The notes beneath the pieces are model-generated. The model was not told the origin of the DNA and made no database searches. It saw nothing but the letters and a program-made list of their open reading frames with translations. This document shows positions 8,230 to 17,994 of a stretch of DNA of 21,998 bases, piece by piece. The translations under genes were made by a program, and so were the position numbers. This stretch comes from a virus. Position 1 is the first letter of the stretch, and each line of letters begins with the position of its first letter. The DNA lies in the IMG/VR virus record IMGVR_UViG_3300030117_003545, positions 1 to 21,998 of that record, one strand, 5' to 3'.

Positions 8230-11200
8230 ATGTCTTATTCACAAAATCCTCTACAACCATTTAGAAGTCAAGCTGAAGAAGAAGAACAAAGACAACAACA
8301 AGTTTACCGACCTCCTAGTACTTTTCCATCATTTAAACCTACTATAGATAAACCTCAAACCGAAGAGTATATAAAAGCATATCAAGATAATCCTAGGCAA
8401 TTTCAGCCTGAGATGTTAAATCTTTTAGATAAACATGCCGCATATTATAAATTACCTTTTTCTTATAATGAAGAAGATAATAAAGCTACTATTGGTAGTG
8501 TTATAAAAAATGTAGGTCAAGGATTTATAGAAGGTTTTACAACATTACCTGTTTCTGGTAAAGATAAACCTACAAATAGTATAGATGCTATAGCAAAAAA
8601 TTTAGGTCATTTAGCAGGTTTTATAGGTTATGTACCTGCAACACCATTAAAATTATTAAATTTAAATAGATTAGCTAATGCTGCTAGAGGACTACGTGGT
8701 AACTCGTTTCCTTTATATGTTGGTAAAAAAGCTACTGAATCAGCAAGTAAAAGAGTAAAGAAAATAATTAATACAGCACAAGGTACTAGAGCTGGTGCTA
8801 GAGAAGCATCAACATCTTTTTTACAAAAAGGGATTGTTAAAGATTTAGCAGAAGGTTCTTTTAACTTAGGTGTAGCTAGTGGTGTAAGTTCTGTTTGGGG
8901 TGGCGTTGACCAGATAATGGAAGGATTTATAGGCGGTGCTGTTACAGGTGGTGCATTTAGAGCTATAGGTAACTCTATACAAGGTTTTGGTCCTCAAGGA
9001 GATAAAGCATTAAGAGCATTAGCATCATCTGTTATGCAAGGATTACCAGCAACACAAGCTGGGATGACAACAGAAGAACAAATATATGAGTACCTTATGG
9101 GTGCATACTTTGGATTTAATGAATTACCTTTTCATAGAAGACAAGGTCTAAAGTTTTTACAATCTAAAAAAGATAAAAACGAAGGTAAAAGAATTGATGA
9201 GATAGAAGGTTTTGATAGATTAGAAAAGAAAACACAAGAATTTTTAGAAAGAGATTATCCTGTTATACCTCCTGGTGAGAATATTGCTGCAGCATTACGT
9301 GAGTTGTTAAAGTTTAGAGATGAGGAAGGTAGACCTATAGACCCTGAAAGTAAACAATTTAAAGATGCAGTACGTGAAGCACAATTAGATAAACCTGTAA
9401 GTAAAGAAGAGTTTTATGAAAAAACTTCAGCAGAACGTTTAAGTGAAGATATAAACTTAAGAACTACAGAAGGTGACCCAGTATTAAAAGATGACTATCA
9501 AGTATCTACAATAATAACTACAGGTAGAGTAAAAGGTTATGTAGATAGAGATAAAGGTGGTTTAAAAAAAGTATGGGATAAAGAAGGTGGAGATGTATTT
9601 GAAAACAGGCAAACAAGATTAAAACTATATGAAGAAGTACAAACACAATGGGATAGGTTAATAAAAAAAGCTATAGAGAAAAGAGACGAGCAGACCTCAG
9701 TAGGAAGAGGAAATACTCTTACAGGTCAAACAATTTTAGAAAGAGAAAGATTAAATATCGAAACTAATGAAAGAGAATATATAAAATTAAATCCTGCTGA
9801 AAATATAGTTGATAGTTTTAGCAAAAAATATAAGGTAGATTTAAGTGATGCAGAACATATTAATTTTTGGAGACAAGAAGGTAATAGAAGATTAGCTGAA
9901 CGTGATGTATTGCAACTTACTGCTTATCAAGGAGAAGGTAAAAATAATTGGATTATAGAAGATGCAATTCTTGGACAACAAAAATCAGGTGAAATAAAAA
10001 TTCTAAAAGAAGAACCTAAATTATTAGAATTAAAATACAATGAAATATTATTAAGTTTAGACCAAAATCCAACATCTCCTAGACCTTTTAAAATTTTGGA
10101 TTCTATTACATTTAAAACTAAAGATAAAAAAGGTAAAGAAATATATTTTACTAAAGACTTTGGACAATGGGAAAGGGATAGAGTTGATGAATATGGTAAA
10201 GATTCTGTTGAAAGCAGAGAAAAATTTACAAAAGAAAAGCAAGAATTTAATTCACAATTATTTAAACAAGTTGATAGAAAGGATGGGATGTACTTCTATG
10301 GAGGACGTGGTGATGCTTATCGTAGTTATTTTGTCAAGGTAAACCCTCATATAAGAGAATATAGTCCTAAACAATTAAAAGAAGAATTAAATAAGATATT
10401 TACAAAAAGTAAAAGAAAATTATATGAAATTGACAGAGAACAATTTATAGATAAATATGGTAATATGGGACCTACTGGAACAAAAAATAAAGGGCTAAGT
10501 AAAGAAGAGGCTCGTGTTTATTATGATAAAGCTACATTGTCTAATATTTATTATGCACATGCTATGTTTGGTAAGGGTTCACTTAAACCAACAATAAAAG
10601 ATTTAAAAAATGTTTTTTATGGCAAGGATAATAAAGTTTATAAAAATGCAAAAGATTTTAATAAACGTCAACAAGTATGGTTTACTGCAGGTATAACTGT
10701 TAGTCCAAGATATATACAAACAAAAATAAAAGATTTAGCTCAAGTTTACACCGCTGCTCCTATAAAAGGTGGTGATGGAATTAGAATGTTACTTGCAGAA
10801 TCTGTAAAAAATCCAGATGAAGCTACATTAAAAAAAGGTAAGGTAAAAGCTAACCAATTAGAAGAACATGAAGATGGAGCTGTTATAGTTAGAAGAGACC
10901 TTGCAGAAGCCTTATTAGCTGAAGCAGGACTGCCAACCGATGGTGGATTCGTTAAAAACTTTATCGTGCATTCTGACCCCGTTTACGGAGCTTTAATAAG
11001 CAAACATGGTATGCATGTTGCATCTCCTAAGTTAGACAAAGCTATGGAAAAAGAAGGTTTACATGTTATAGTAAATACTCTTAGTGCAAAAGCTACTGGT
11101 TCTCGTAAGCCAGTTAAATATGATTTTGAAAAAGGTAAATTAATATTTCCTGATAGGAAAATAGGTGAGTTACCTATGCTTGATAAACCTTATGAAGTTA

Positions 11201-14200
11201 TTCCTATTACTAGTATTAAAAGTGTATATAGTGAATATGCTAACTCTGAATTATCAGGAACTCTTAATAAAGATATAAGAATTCCAAAACCATTGTTTAC
11301 AAATTTAGTAATAAGAGGTAATAAAGGTATTACTGCTGAATCTATAAGAGATATGTATGAACATACTAGTAATGCAAGATTTATAGGTAACCCTGAAATG
11401 AATGCAAAACTTGAAAATTATTTATCATCAGGTTCTAAAAATGAAGGTGTTCTTAATGATTTAATAAATAATGTTGAACAAATAGGTATTGTGCAATTAA
11501 TAAAAGGAATGAATAACAATACAGAGAATGGTCATTTGTTTGCATCAAGAATGTATGACAAGTTATTAAGATTTAACAGACGTTTAGAAGCAGAAAAATT
11601 AGAAGAAGATGGTGCTACTGAACATGAAATTACAGCTAGAATAAATGAGATAAATGATTTTCAAAGTATAAGCGAACGATTAGTAAACTTATTACCAGAC
11701 CATATATCTGTTTATTTACATAAATTTAATTCACCAATTAAAGGTGGTAGTTTAAGAAATTATATTATAAATGAATTAACTAAACCTGTTATAGGTAATA
11801 GTTTAAGTGCTAGAATGCGTCCTTATGATAAAGAGATGCAAGTAAGAAGACATAAAGATGGTCCAACTAAACAGTTAAATACTGATGAAAATATATTTTT
11901 TTTAGATGAAGGATATAGAGCAAAAAAAATTATATTTGAAGGTCAAACTTATACATTAGAACAGTTATTTAAATTAGTTAGAGATAAAAAAGGAGGGTTT
12001 TCTCCTGAAGTTAGAGAAAAAGCAGAAGAAGTTTTAAATGCATTAGTAGTTAGAGTGCCTATGGATAGTGTATCTGGTGCACAGGTATTAAAATTTTCAG
12101 GGTTTACAGGAGCATCTGGTTATGGTGTTTTGTTACATCCAAAAACTATGAAAGCATTAGGTGGTGCAGATTTAGATGGTGATAAAGCTAATGTTTATTT
12201 TGGTGATGAAGTAAGTGGGTTTCATAAGCAATGGAAAAAAATGTTTTCTGCTAACAAAGATGAGTATAAAATTAAAAATGATTTGTCTTTAGATGCTAAA
12301 TCAGAAAAAGATGTTTTTATTAGAGGTGCACAGCTTGATTTAGAGTTAATGGATTCTCCAGATTTAGCATTTTCTCCAATGAGAAGAATGTTAGCATCAG
12401 AAGGAGCTGCACAAGGTAGAGGTATGTTAGGAATAGCTGTTACTAATAAAGCTGCTATTGCTGCGGCACATTCTACTATTGCAGATTTACCTGCAAGAAC
12501 AGAAACAGTTCAAAATAAAAATAAACAACCTGTGCAAATTGCTTTAAAAAAAGGTGAATATTTATATCAAGACATTGTAGATGGAAACATTGTTTACGTT
12601 ATAGCAAAAGCTAACACAAGCAAAGCTGCTTTGGATTTATTTAAAAGAAGGTCAAGGACTGCAATTAACTTAGCTGCTGACCCTATGGATGAAGCAGGAT
12701 TAAAAACTACTAAAGAATTTACACAGCTTATGTTAGAGCCTTTATTTGATTATAAGGTATATAATGAAAATTTTGTAAGTAATAAAGGTAAGTTGTATAG
12801 AGAAGTAAAAACAATGAAAGATGAGCAAGGTAAAAGAGTAGCTTTAAAATTAGATTTAGATGTGCAAAAAGCTCCTATTCAACCTTTTCTAAGTGTAAAT
12901 TCTGCTTTATATGGGTATAATTTTAAAGAAGGCAGAAGGTATTATTCTCAAGAAATATTACAGAGAGTAGATAGAATACATGATGAAGGTAATCAAGTAA
13001 GAAAAGAGTCTGATGGTTTAACTAGATTTTTACATAGACCTGGGTTTGGTGAAAAAAGTAGAAATAGTTTTTATCATTACTTATCAGACAATGTAAAAAA
13101 AATAGGCTCATTTGAAGACTCTATATTTAGAAAAATAGATGAAACTAAATTAGTAGATTTATATACTTTTTTTGAACAAAGTATTAATAAACCTGAGTTT
13201 GAGTTATTTAAAAAAGACATGGATAGAAGAAGTGTAAGCGTAGGAATGGGTCCAGTTATAAGAAATATTTTAAGTAAAAAATTATATACAGAAGAAGGAT
13301 TTAATAAACAATTAGACCCAAATAATTGGGATAAAAATTTAATGGACAAGTATGTTCCTATATCTGAAAGAACAGATTATAATTTTGGAAAAGAAAATAT
13401 TTCAAAAAGACGTAGTTATCTTTTACAATATTTAAAAGCAGGTGAAGATTTTATAATTAATGATATGTCTGATATGGTATCGTTAAAAAGAATTATGAAA
13501 GTAATAGATAAGTATAATATAGATAAAGATAGTCTTGTAGATATAGCACAAAAAGTTGGCAGAGTTAAAATACTTAATGACAAATTATTTCATGGTTCAA
13601 AGTTTAATTTTATACCTTTTGAAGAATTTGCTAAGCTTCCTAAACATAAAGGTATAAGTCAAGAAAGTTTAAAAAAATTATATGAAATAGAAAATGAAAC
13701 AGTACGTCAAGATAAAACTGGAGTAACAGTTACTAATCAAACAATTATAAATAGAAGAATAAAGAGAGATAAAGAACTTTTAAGTAAAGAAGAAAAACAA
13801 TTATATGACGAATTAATGTTAGGAACTTGGAGATTAGGTGAGCCTAAACAAATAAAAAGAATTGAAGATGCTATAAAAAAAGAAAAAGATGATAATGTTA
13901 AAAAAATATTAATAGAAAGAGTAGAAAGTTTAAAGAAAGATGGGTTATCTACAAGATTAGCAAGAACAGGTTTTGGTTCTAGTGAAATATCTGATAGTGC
14001 AATAAAAGGCTATTTAAAAGAATACGACACAATGTTTCAAAAAACTAAAATAATACCTGATTTAGAAGTCAAAAAAATTCAAGATGAAGCTATAAACGCT
14101 ACAAAAATAACTAATATGTTAGATTCTAATGGTGAAAAAATTAAAGGCACTCCTATTAATGTTAATGATTTAGATAGAAAATCACAAAAATATATTGATG

Positions 14201-17200
14201 AGATAGCACCATTTGAAGGATTAACAAGCAAAAAAGCTGCACAAATGACACCAGAGCAAAGAAAGGTATATGAAAATATAGTGCATAATGTAAGAAATTA
14301 CTTTGGTGAACAACCACTTGTTGGTTCTGAGTTTAATGCTTTTGTTCGTGGCACTATGAATAAAGATATAAATACTATGACAAATAATGATTGGGCTGCA
14401 TTTGATGCATTCTTAACAGACATTAGAACAGGTTCTTATATACAAAATTGGTTTTCTAAATCAAAAGACCCTAATCAATACCCTGAAAGAAGTTGGTTAG
14501 ACAATATGTTATTTCCTGAATCTATAAATAAACAATTAATGCGTCATGAAATACAAAGGGTAAAAGCTCTTGGAGTATGGACAGATAAAGCTGGTAATGT
14601 AATAACAGGCACAGTTACAAAGCCTACTCAAATTATTAATCAAATTAGAGATGATTATCACTTTGCACAAGAAAGAAGTATAAGAGATAGTGAAGAAAAA
14701 GTAAAACAATTTGATGATTCATTAGCTCCTTATTTATATGGAATAAAAGAAGGTAATGATTTTTATAGAGTTGCTGGTAGAATGATGGAACATTTTGGTG
14801 GCAAAGTTAGATTAGAACGTAATTTGTTTGATTTAGCTCCAGAAGGTGTTGTAGGACAATACTTAAAAAATACTAGTTTAAGCCCAGAAAGAATAAATTA
14901 TATACGTAATGTGTATAAAAACAAATTAAAACAAATTATTAAAGATACTAATTGGCATAAAATAAAAAATCAATCTTTTGTTATAAGAACTAAAGATGGT
15001 GCTAGGACATTAAAAGGTTATGAAATAGTAAAAGAAATAATAAACTTGCGTGCAAAATTTAATGTTGAAATGTTTAAAAACCTTAGAGGTAAACAAGACG
15101 AAGATGGTTTGTATATAGCAGATAAAAAATATTTAAGTTTAGTTGAGATACCAAATTTACCTGATAGAGTTGGAAACTTAACAAAAAAACAAGAAGATAG
15201 TTTAATTAATGGCGTAGAAAAATTAGTAAAAAAAGTTGTTAATGATATTAATTCAACTAAATATTCAGGTAATAAATTTAATATTGAAGATATAGGTATG
15301 GATGGTATAAATAAAATTAATAAGTACGTACAAATTTATCAAATACATAATCATATGAATATTAAAAAAAGAGGTCATGATGATAGGAAAATGTATTTAG
15401 GTCATATAATGAAAGAAATAAGAAATGGCGTTGAAATGACAGGTCGTATTAACGCTAATGAATATGTGCCTCATACTATGTATAATAGAGCTGCTGCTGC
15501 AAGAAGTATGTTAGCATATATTAAAGCAGTATCTAAAGAATCTGTAGATGGAAAAGATATAACAAGTAAAGAAGCAGATTTAAAAAAAGCTATTATAAGA
15601 TTTAAACAACTAACAGGTGATTATGTAACTAGTAATCAAATATCTGAAGGTTGGACAAAAGTAAGTGAAGTATTTAGGGGTATTGCAGACAATAAAAAAA
15701 CAGTTTTAGATGAAGGTTTTAAAGATTTTTTTAGAAACCAAAGAACAGGTAATGCTTTTAAAAGAACTACACATATAGAAGGTTTTAGTGACCAGCCTAA
15801 TGCATACCATTCTTATATTAAAAATATATATTCTTCTTTTTATAATAATGTTGCAGAAATAAGTGCAAGACAAAAAACTTATGATTTTAGAATAGCTAAT
15901 AAAACTGGTGATAAAGCATTAACAGAAAGATGGGCACAATTTTTTGATATGTATGCAAGAGAAGCTGCTGGTGCACCAGTAAATATACCTAACTGGATGT
16001 TAAATGACCCTAATTATAAAATAAAAGGCACTCCTTATGCATGGTTTGCAGATAATTTATGGGTAAAAAGATTAAATAAAATGCGTAAAAAATTAGGCAT
16101 GGATAAAAAAGTTACAGAAGATTTAATAACTGAGAATGTAATAACAAGGGCTGGTTATAAACCTCCAACTAAAGTTATATCTGGTGGTCAAGAAGGCATT
16201 GATACAATAGGTTTACAAATAGCTAAAGAAAAAAATATTACAACTGGTGGTACAGCTCCACCAGATTTGATTAGAGGACCAAAAGGAAAATACACTCCTG
16301 AAGAAAACAAAAAGTTTGCACAAGAATTTGGTTTAGTAGAAGGTGAACCAGACCCTTATTTTTTTCCTAAAAGAACTATGAAAAATGTAGATGATTCTGA
16401 TGGTACATTAGTATTTAGATTTAGAGTTAGTAAAGGAACAGATAGAACTGTTGGTTATGCTAGGACTGGAAAATGGAAATTAGGTTATGGTAGTAAAGAA
16501 GGAAAAGGTGCTCACAAACCTGTGTTAGTTATTAAAAACATGAACAATGTTACACAAGTAATGCAAAGCATAAAAGATTTTATTACAAGAAATAACATAA
16601 AAACATTAAATGTTGCTGGTCATCAAGAAGTTGGTGCAAATAAAGATATAGTACAAAATATATTAAGAAATGTTTTTACTGGAATTAAACAAAAAACTAC
16701 AAAAGTTACTGCTGATAAAAATCTTCCTATTGAATTAAGACAATTAGATTTTAATCAATTAAAAACATTAGGTCAAATGGAAGCAAAGTATCAGTTAGCT
16801 ACCTTGTTAGCTCATCCAAAAAGTGCAATAGGTAATTTATATGGTGGTACTGTTCATACTTATATTAGCACAGGTTGGGAACATTTTTCTAACGCACAAA
16901 AATTTAGTTACTTAAAACAAAATATAAATCCTAAATGGCAAAACAAAGAAGAGGTGTATGATTGGGTAAAGAGCCATGGTGTTATAGAAGAATTTTTATT
17001 ATACGAAGCTAACATAAATCCTAAAGTACAAAGCTCAGCATTTCAAAAAACAATTAAAGATATTGTAAAGAAATTAGAAAAAGACCCTGATATGGCTGAT
17101 AGAAGTCTATATGAGATAGCATCTAAAAATGGTATTGGAGAAAAAACATTTAATAATGCTGCTTGGTTTATGAGGGCACCAGAAAGAAAGTTAAGAAGAG

Positions 17201-17943
17201 ACGCTTTTGTTGCTCACTATTTAAAAGCACATGAAAAATTTGGTAACATGATAGGTGATTATAACAATCCTTTCTTAATAGAAATGGCAAAGAAAGGTGT
17301 AAAGGGAACACAGTTCTTGTATAGTGCACCATTTAGACCTGGTTTTTCTAGAAGTACCGCAGGTAAAATATTTACACGTTTTCAAATATGGGCTTGGAAT
17401 TCAGTTAGATTTAGAAATCAAGTACTTAGAGAAGCAAACATTAGAGGTTTTAAACAAGGTACACAAGAGTATGACACATTTAAACGTTTGGCAATAGCTG
17501 ACATGTTTATGCTTGGGTTAGCCAATATGTTTCCTTATTCTATATTTGAAGCTACATTGCCAGCACCATTAAACTATTTTGAAGATACAGCTGCAGCTAT
17601 GTTTGGTGATGACAGAGAAAGAGAAAGAGCGTTTTTTGGAGCATATCCTGCACCTTTTCAACCTTTGCAATTAGTTACACCACCTGCATTAAGATTATTA
17701 CCTGCTACATTTAAAGCTATGGTAACAGATGACTACACAAGATTATCTGAGTATTATATGTGGACGATGTTTCCATTTGGTAGAATTGCTAGAGATACAG
17801 TTGGACCTGGAAGTATATTAGAGAATCCCGCTAGAACAATAGAAAAATTAACAGGATTACCTTATTTGGCTGGAACAGCTAGAATTAAAAAAGAACAGGA
17901 AGATGATAAACTAGCACCCAAAGGATTGTTAAATTTTTTTTAG
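8230..17943 (+). CDS. Giant polyvalent virion protein with two-barrel RNA polymerase-like core and SLOG domain
   Basis: This is an intact 3237-residue frame starting three bases after the preceding stop (TAA-TGT-ATG). The order seen is: a Gln/Glu/Pro-rich N-terminus (1-60); hydrophobic Gly/Ala-rich segments at about 121-139 and 209-250; a long charged region; a DPBB-like stretch with D882-G883, K909 and K925; R1275-x-P1277, L-H-P (1302-1304) and G-G-A-D-L-D-G-D with D1314, D1316 and D1318; a cpYpsA-type SLOG domain at about 2645-2815; and a C-terminal 220-residue aromatic region with a hydrophobic segment at 3087-3106. The D-x-D-G-D triad binds catalytic magnesium in all two-barrel RNA polymerases. 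Giant virion RNAPs are known from N4 (a different fold) and crAss-like phages (this fold). Position at the end of the ejection cluster suggests packaging and injection. Size, frame and motifs are seen; polymerase activity and injection are inferred. Confidence 0.92.
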   Translation: MSYSQNPLQPFRSQAEEEEQRQQQVYRPPSTFPSFKPTIDKPQTEEYIKAYQDNPRQFQPEMLNLLDKHAAYYKLPFSYNEEDNKATIGSVIKNVGQGFIEGFTTLPVSGKDKPTNSIDAIAKNLGHLAGFIGYVPATPLKLLNLNRLANAARGLRGNSFPLYVGKKATESASKRVKKIINTAQGTRAGAREASTSFLQKGIVKDLAEGSFNLGVASGVSSVWGGVDQIMEGFIGGAVTGGAFRAIGNSIQGFGPQGDKALRALASSVMQGLPATQAGMTTEEQIYEYLMGAYFGFNELPFHRRQGLKFLQSKKDKNEGKRIDEIEGFDRLEKKTQEFLERDYPVIPPGENIAAALRELLKFRDEEGRPIDPESKQFKDAVREAQLDKPVSKEEFYEKTSAERLSEDINLRTTEGDPVLKDDYQVSTIITTGRVKGYVDRDKGGLKKVWDKEGGDVFENRQTRLKLYEEVQTQWDRLIKKAIEKRDEQTSVGRGNTLTGQTILERERLNIETNEREYIKLNPAENIVDSFSKKYKVDLSDAEHINFWRQEGNRRLAERDVLQLTAYQGEGKNNWIIEDAILGQQKSGEIKILKEEPKLLELKYNEILLSLDQNPTSPRPFKILDSITFKTKDKKGKEIYFTKDFGQWERDRVDEYGKDSVESREKFTKEKQEFNSQLFKQVDRKDGMYFYGGRGDAYRSYFVKVNPHIREYSPKQLKEELNKIFTKSKRKLYEIDREQFIDKYGNMGPTGTKNKGLSKEEARVYYDKATLSNIYYAHAMFGKGSLKPTIKDLKNVFYGKDNKVYKNAKDFNKRQQVWFTAGITVSPRYIQTKIKDLAQVYTAAPIKGGDGIRMLLAESVKNPDEATLKKGKVKANQLEEHEDGAVIVRRDLAEALLAEAGLPTDGGFVKNFIVHSDPVYGALISKHGMHVASPKLDKAMEKEGLHVIVNTLSAKATGSRKPVKYDFEKGKLIFPDRKIGELPMLDKPYEVIPITSIKSVYSEYANSELSGTLNKDIRIPKPLFTNLVIRGNKGITAESIRDMYEHTSNARFIGNPEMNAKLENYLSSGSKNEGVLNDLINNVEQIGIVQLIKGMNNNTENGHLFASRMYDKLLRFNRRLEAEKLEEDGATEHEITARINEINDFQSISERLVNLLPDHISVYLHKFNSPIKGGSLRNYIINELTKPVIGNSLSARMRPYDKEMQVRRHKDGPTKQLNTDENIFFLDEGYRAKKIIFEGQTYTLEQLFKLVRDKKGGFSPEVREKAEEVLNALVVRVPMDSVSGAQVLKFSGFTGASGYGVLLHPKTMKALGGADLDGDKANVYFGDEVSGFHKQWKKMFSANKDEYKIKNDLSLDAKSEKDVFIRGAQLDLELMDSPDLAFSPMRRMLASEGAAQGRGMLGIAVTNKAAIAAAHSTIADLPARTETVQNKNKQPVQIALKKGEYLYQDIVDGNIVYVIAKANTSKAALDLFKRRSRTAINLAADPMDEAGLKTTKEFTQLMLEPLFDYKVYNENFVSNKGKLYREVKTMKDEQGKRVALKLDLDVQKAPIQPFLSVNSALYGYNFKEGRRYYSQEILQRVDRIHDEGNQVRKESDGLTRFLHRPGFGEKSRNSFYHYLSDNVKKIGSFEDSIFRKIDETKLVDLYTFFEQSINKPEFELFKKDMDRRSVSVGMGPVIRNILSKKLYTEEGFNKQLDPNNWDKNLMDKYVPISERTDYNFGKENISKRRSYLLQYLKAGEDFIINDMSDMVSLKRIMKVIDKYNIDKDSLVDIAQKVGRVKILNDKLFHGSKFNFIPFEEFAKLPKHKGISQESLKKLYEIENETVRQDKTGVTVTNQTIINRRIKRDKELLSKEEKQLYDELMLGTWRLGEPKQIKRIEDAIKKEKDDNVKKILIERVESLKKDGLSTRLARTGFGSSEISDSAIKGYLKEYDTMFQKTKIIPDLEVKKIQDEAINATKITNMLDSNGEKIKGTPINVNDLDRKSQKYIDEIAPFEGLTSKKAAQMTPEQRKVYENIVHNVRNYFGEQPLVGSEFNAFVRGTMNKDINTMTNNDWAAFDAFLTDIRTGSYIQNWFSKSKDPNQYPERSWLDNMLFPESINKQLMRHEIQRVKALGVWTDKAGNVITGTVTKPTQIINQIRDDYHFAQERSIRDSEEKVKQFDDSLAPYLYGIKEGNDFYRVAGRMMEHFGGKVRLERNLFDLAPEGVVGQYLKNTSLSPERINYIRNVYKNKLKQIIKDTNWHKIKNQSFVIRTKDGARTLKGYEIVKEIINLRAKFNVEMFKNLRGKQDEDGLYIADKKYLSLVEIPNLPDRVGNLTKKQEDSLINGVEKLVKKVVNDINSTKYSGNKFNIEDIGMDGINKINKYVQIYQIHNHMNIKKRGHDDRKMYLGHIMKEIRNGVEMTGRINANEYVPHTMYNRAAAARSMLAYIKAVSKESVDGKDITSKEADLKKAIIRFKQLTGDYVTSNQISEGWTKVSEVFRGIADNKKTVLDEGFKDFFRNQRTGNAFKRTTHIEGFSDQPNAYHSYIKNIYSSFYNNVAEISARQKTYDFRIANKTGDKALTERWAQFFDMYAREAAGAPVNIPNWMLNDPNYKIKGTPYAWFADNLWVKRLNKMRKKLGMDKKVTEDLITENVITRAGYKPPTKVISGGQEGIDTIGLQIAKEKNITTGGTAPPDLIRGPKGKYTPEENKKFAQEFGLVEGEPDPYFFPKRTMKNVDDSDGTLVFRFRVSKGTDRTVGYARTGKWKLGYGSKEGKGAHKPVLVIKNMNNVTQVMQSIKDFITRNNIKTLNVAGHQEVGANKDIVQNILRNVFTGIKQKTTKVTADKNLPIELRQLDFNQLKTLGQMEAKYQLATLLAHPKSAIGNLYGGTVHTYISTGWEHFSNAQKFSYLKQNINPKWQNKEEVYDWVKSHGVIEEFLLYEANINPKVQSSAFQKTIKDIVKKLEKDPDMADRSLYEIASKNGIGEKTFNNAAWFMRAPERKLRRDAFVAHYLKAHEKFGNMIGDYNNPFLIEMAKKGVKGTQFLYSAPFRPGFSRSTAGKIFTRFQIWAWNSVRFRNQVLREANIRGFKQGTQEYDTFKRLAIADMFMLGLANMFPYSIFEATLPAPLNYFEDTAAAMFGDDRERERAFFGAYPAPFQPLQLVTPPALRLLPATFKAMVTDDYTRLSEYYMWTMFPFGRIARDTVGPGSILENPARTIEKLTGLPYLAGTARIKKEQEDDKLAPKGLLNFF
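10873..12219 (+). other. Candidate two-barrel RNA polymerase core within the giant protein (residues 882-1330)
   Basis: The first barrel candidate reads D882-G-A-V-I-V, then F-V-K909, then G-A-L-I-S-K925-H-G-M-H. This resembles the D-G ... F-x-x-R/K ... G-x-K-G layout of RDR-type polymerases and the two conserved lysines of the bacterial beta barrel. The second barrel reads V-R1275-V-P, about 22 residues, L-H-P, then G-G-A-D1314-L-D1316-G-D1318. This follows the beta' order N-R-x-P, L-H-P, A-D-F-D-G-D and even more closely the S-D-L-D-G-D of RNAi polymerases. Just upstream, S-A-R-M-R-P-Y-D-K-E-M (around 1194-1204) sits where other members have a conserved basic segment before barrel two. Motif order and spacing are seen directly; fold assignment awaits a structure prediction. 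Confidence 0.7.
16162..16674 (+). other. SLOG domain (cpYpsA-related, 'molybdenum carrier-like') within the giant protein, residues about 2645-2815
   Basis: Four family motifs appear in order: V-I-S-G-G-Q-E-G-I-D (2649-2658), G-G-T-A-P near 2675, R-T-x-x-N-V-x-D-S-D-G-T-L-V-F, and L-N-V-A-G-H-Q-E (2793-2800). This matches the SGGQTGVDR / GGWCPKG / NVxDSDGTL / LNVAGPRE layout of the cpYpsA-related SLOG family. The usual final D-R of SGGQTGxDR is D-T here, and PRE is HQE. SLOG domains have a Rossmann-like fold and typically bind or process nucleotides and nucleotide-derived signals; the 'molybdenum carrier' name is historical. Its ligand here is unknown. Confidence 0.85.
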
Positions 17944-17965
17944 GCTGAGTCCTATTCGTGCATAC

Positions 17966-17994
17966 AAAAAAAAAGAGTAGGTGTTACCCCACTC
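17966..17994 (-). terminator. Rho-independent terminator for the leftward module at the convergence point
   Basis: On the minus strand, GAGTGGG pairs with CCTACTC (seven pairs including one G-U) around a six-base loop and is followed at once by nine T. This is a standard intrinsic terminator for the leftward genes. The stop codon of the last leftward gene falls in the loop. Read rightward, the stem has an A-C mismatch and no T-run, so it should be weak for the late operon. Confidence 0.75.

Noticed and set aside
13581-13640. L-F-H-G-S ... F-x-x-F in the giant protein, recalling ADP-ribosyltransferase motifs
   Set aside because: Only one short motif is present; no R-S-E/H-Y-E style partner motifs follow at usual spacing, so it is not reported as a domain.
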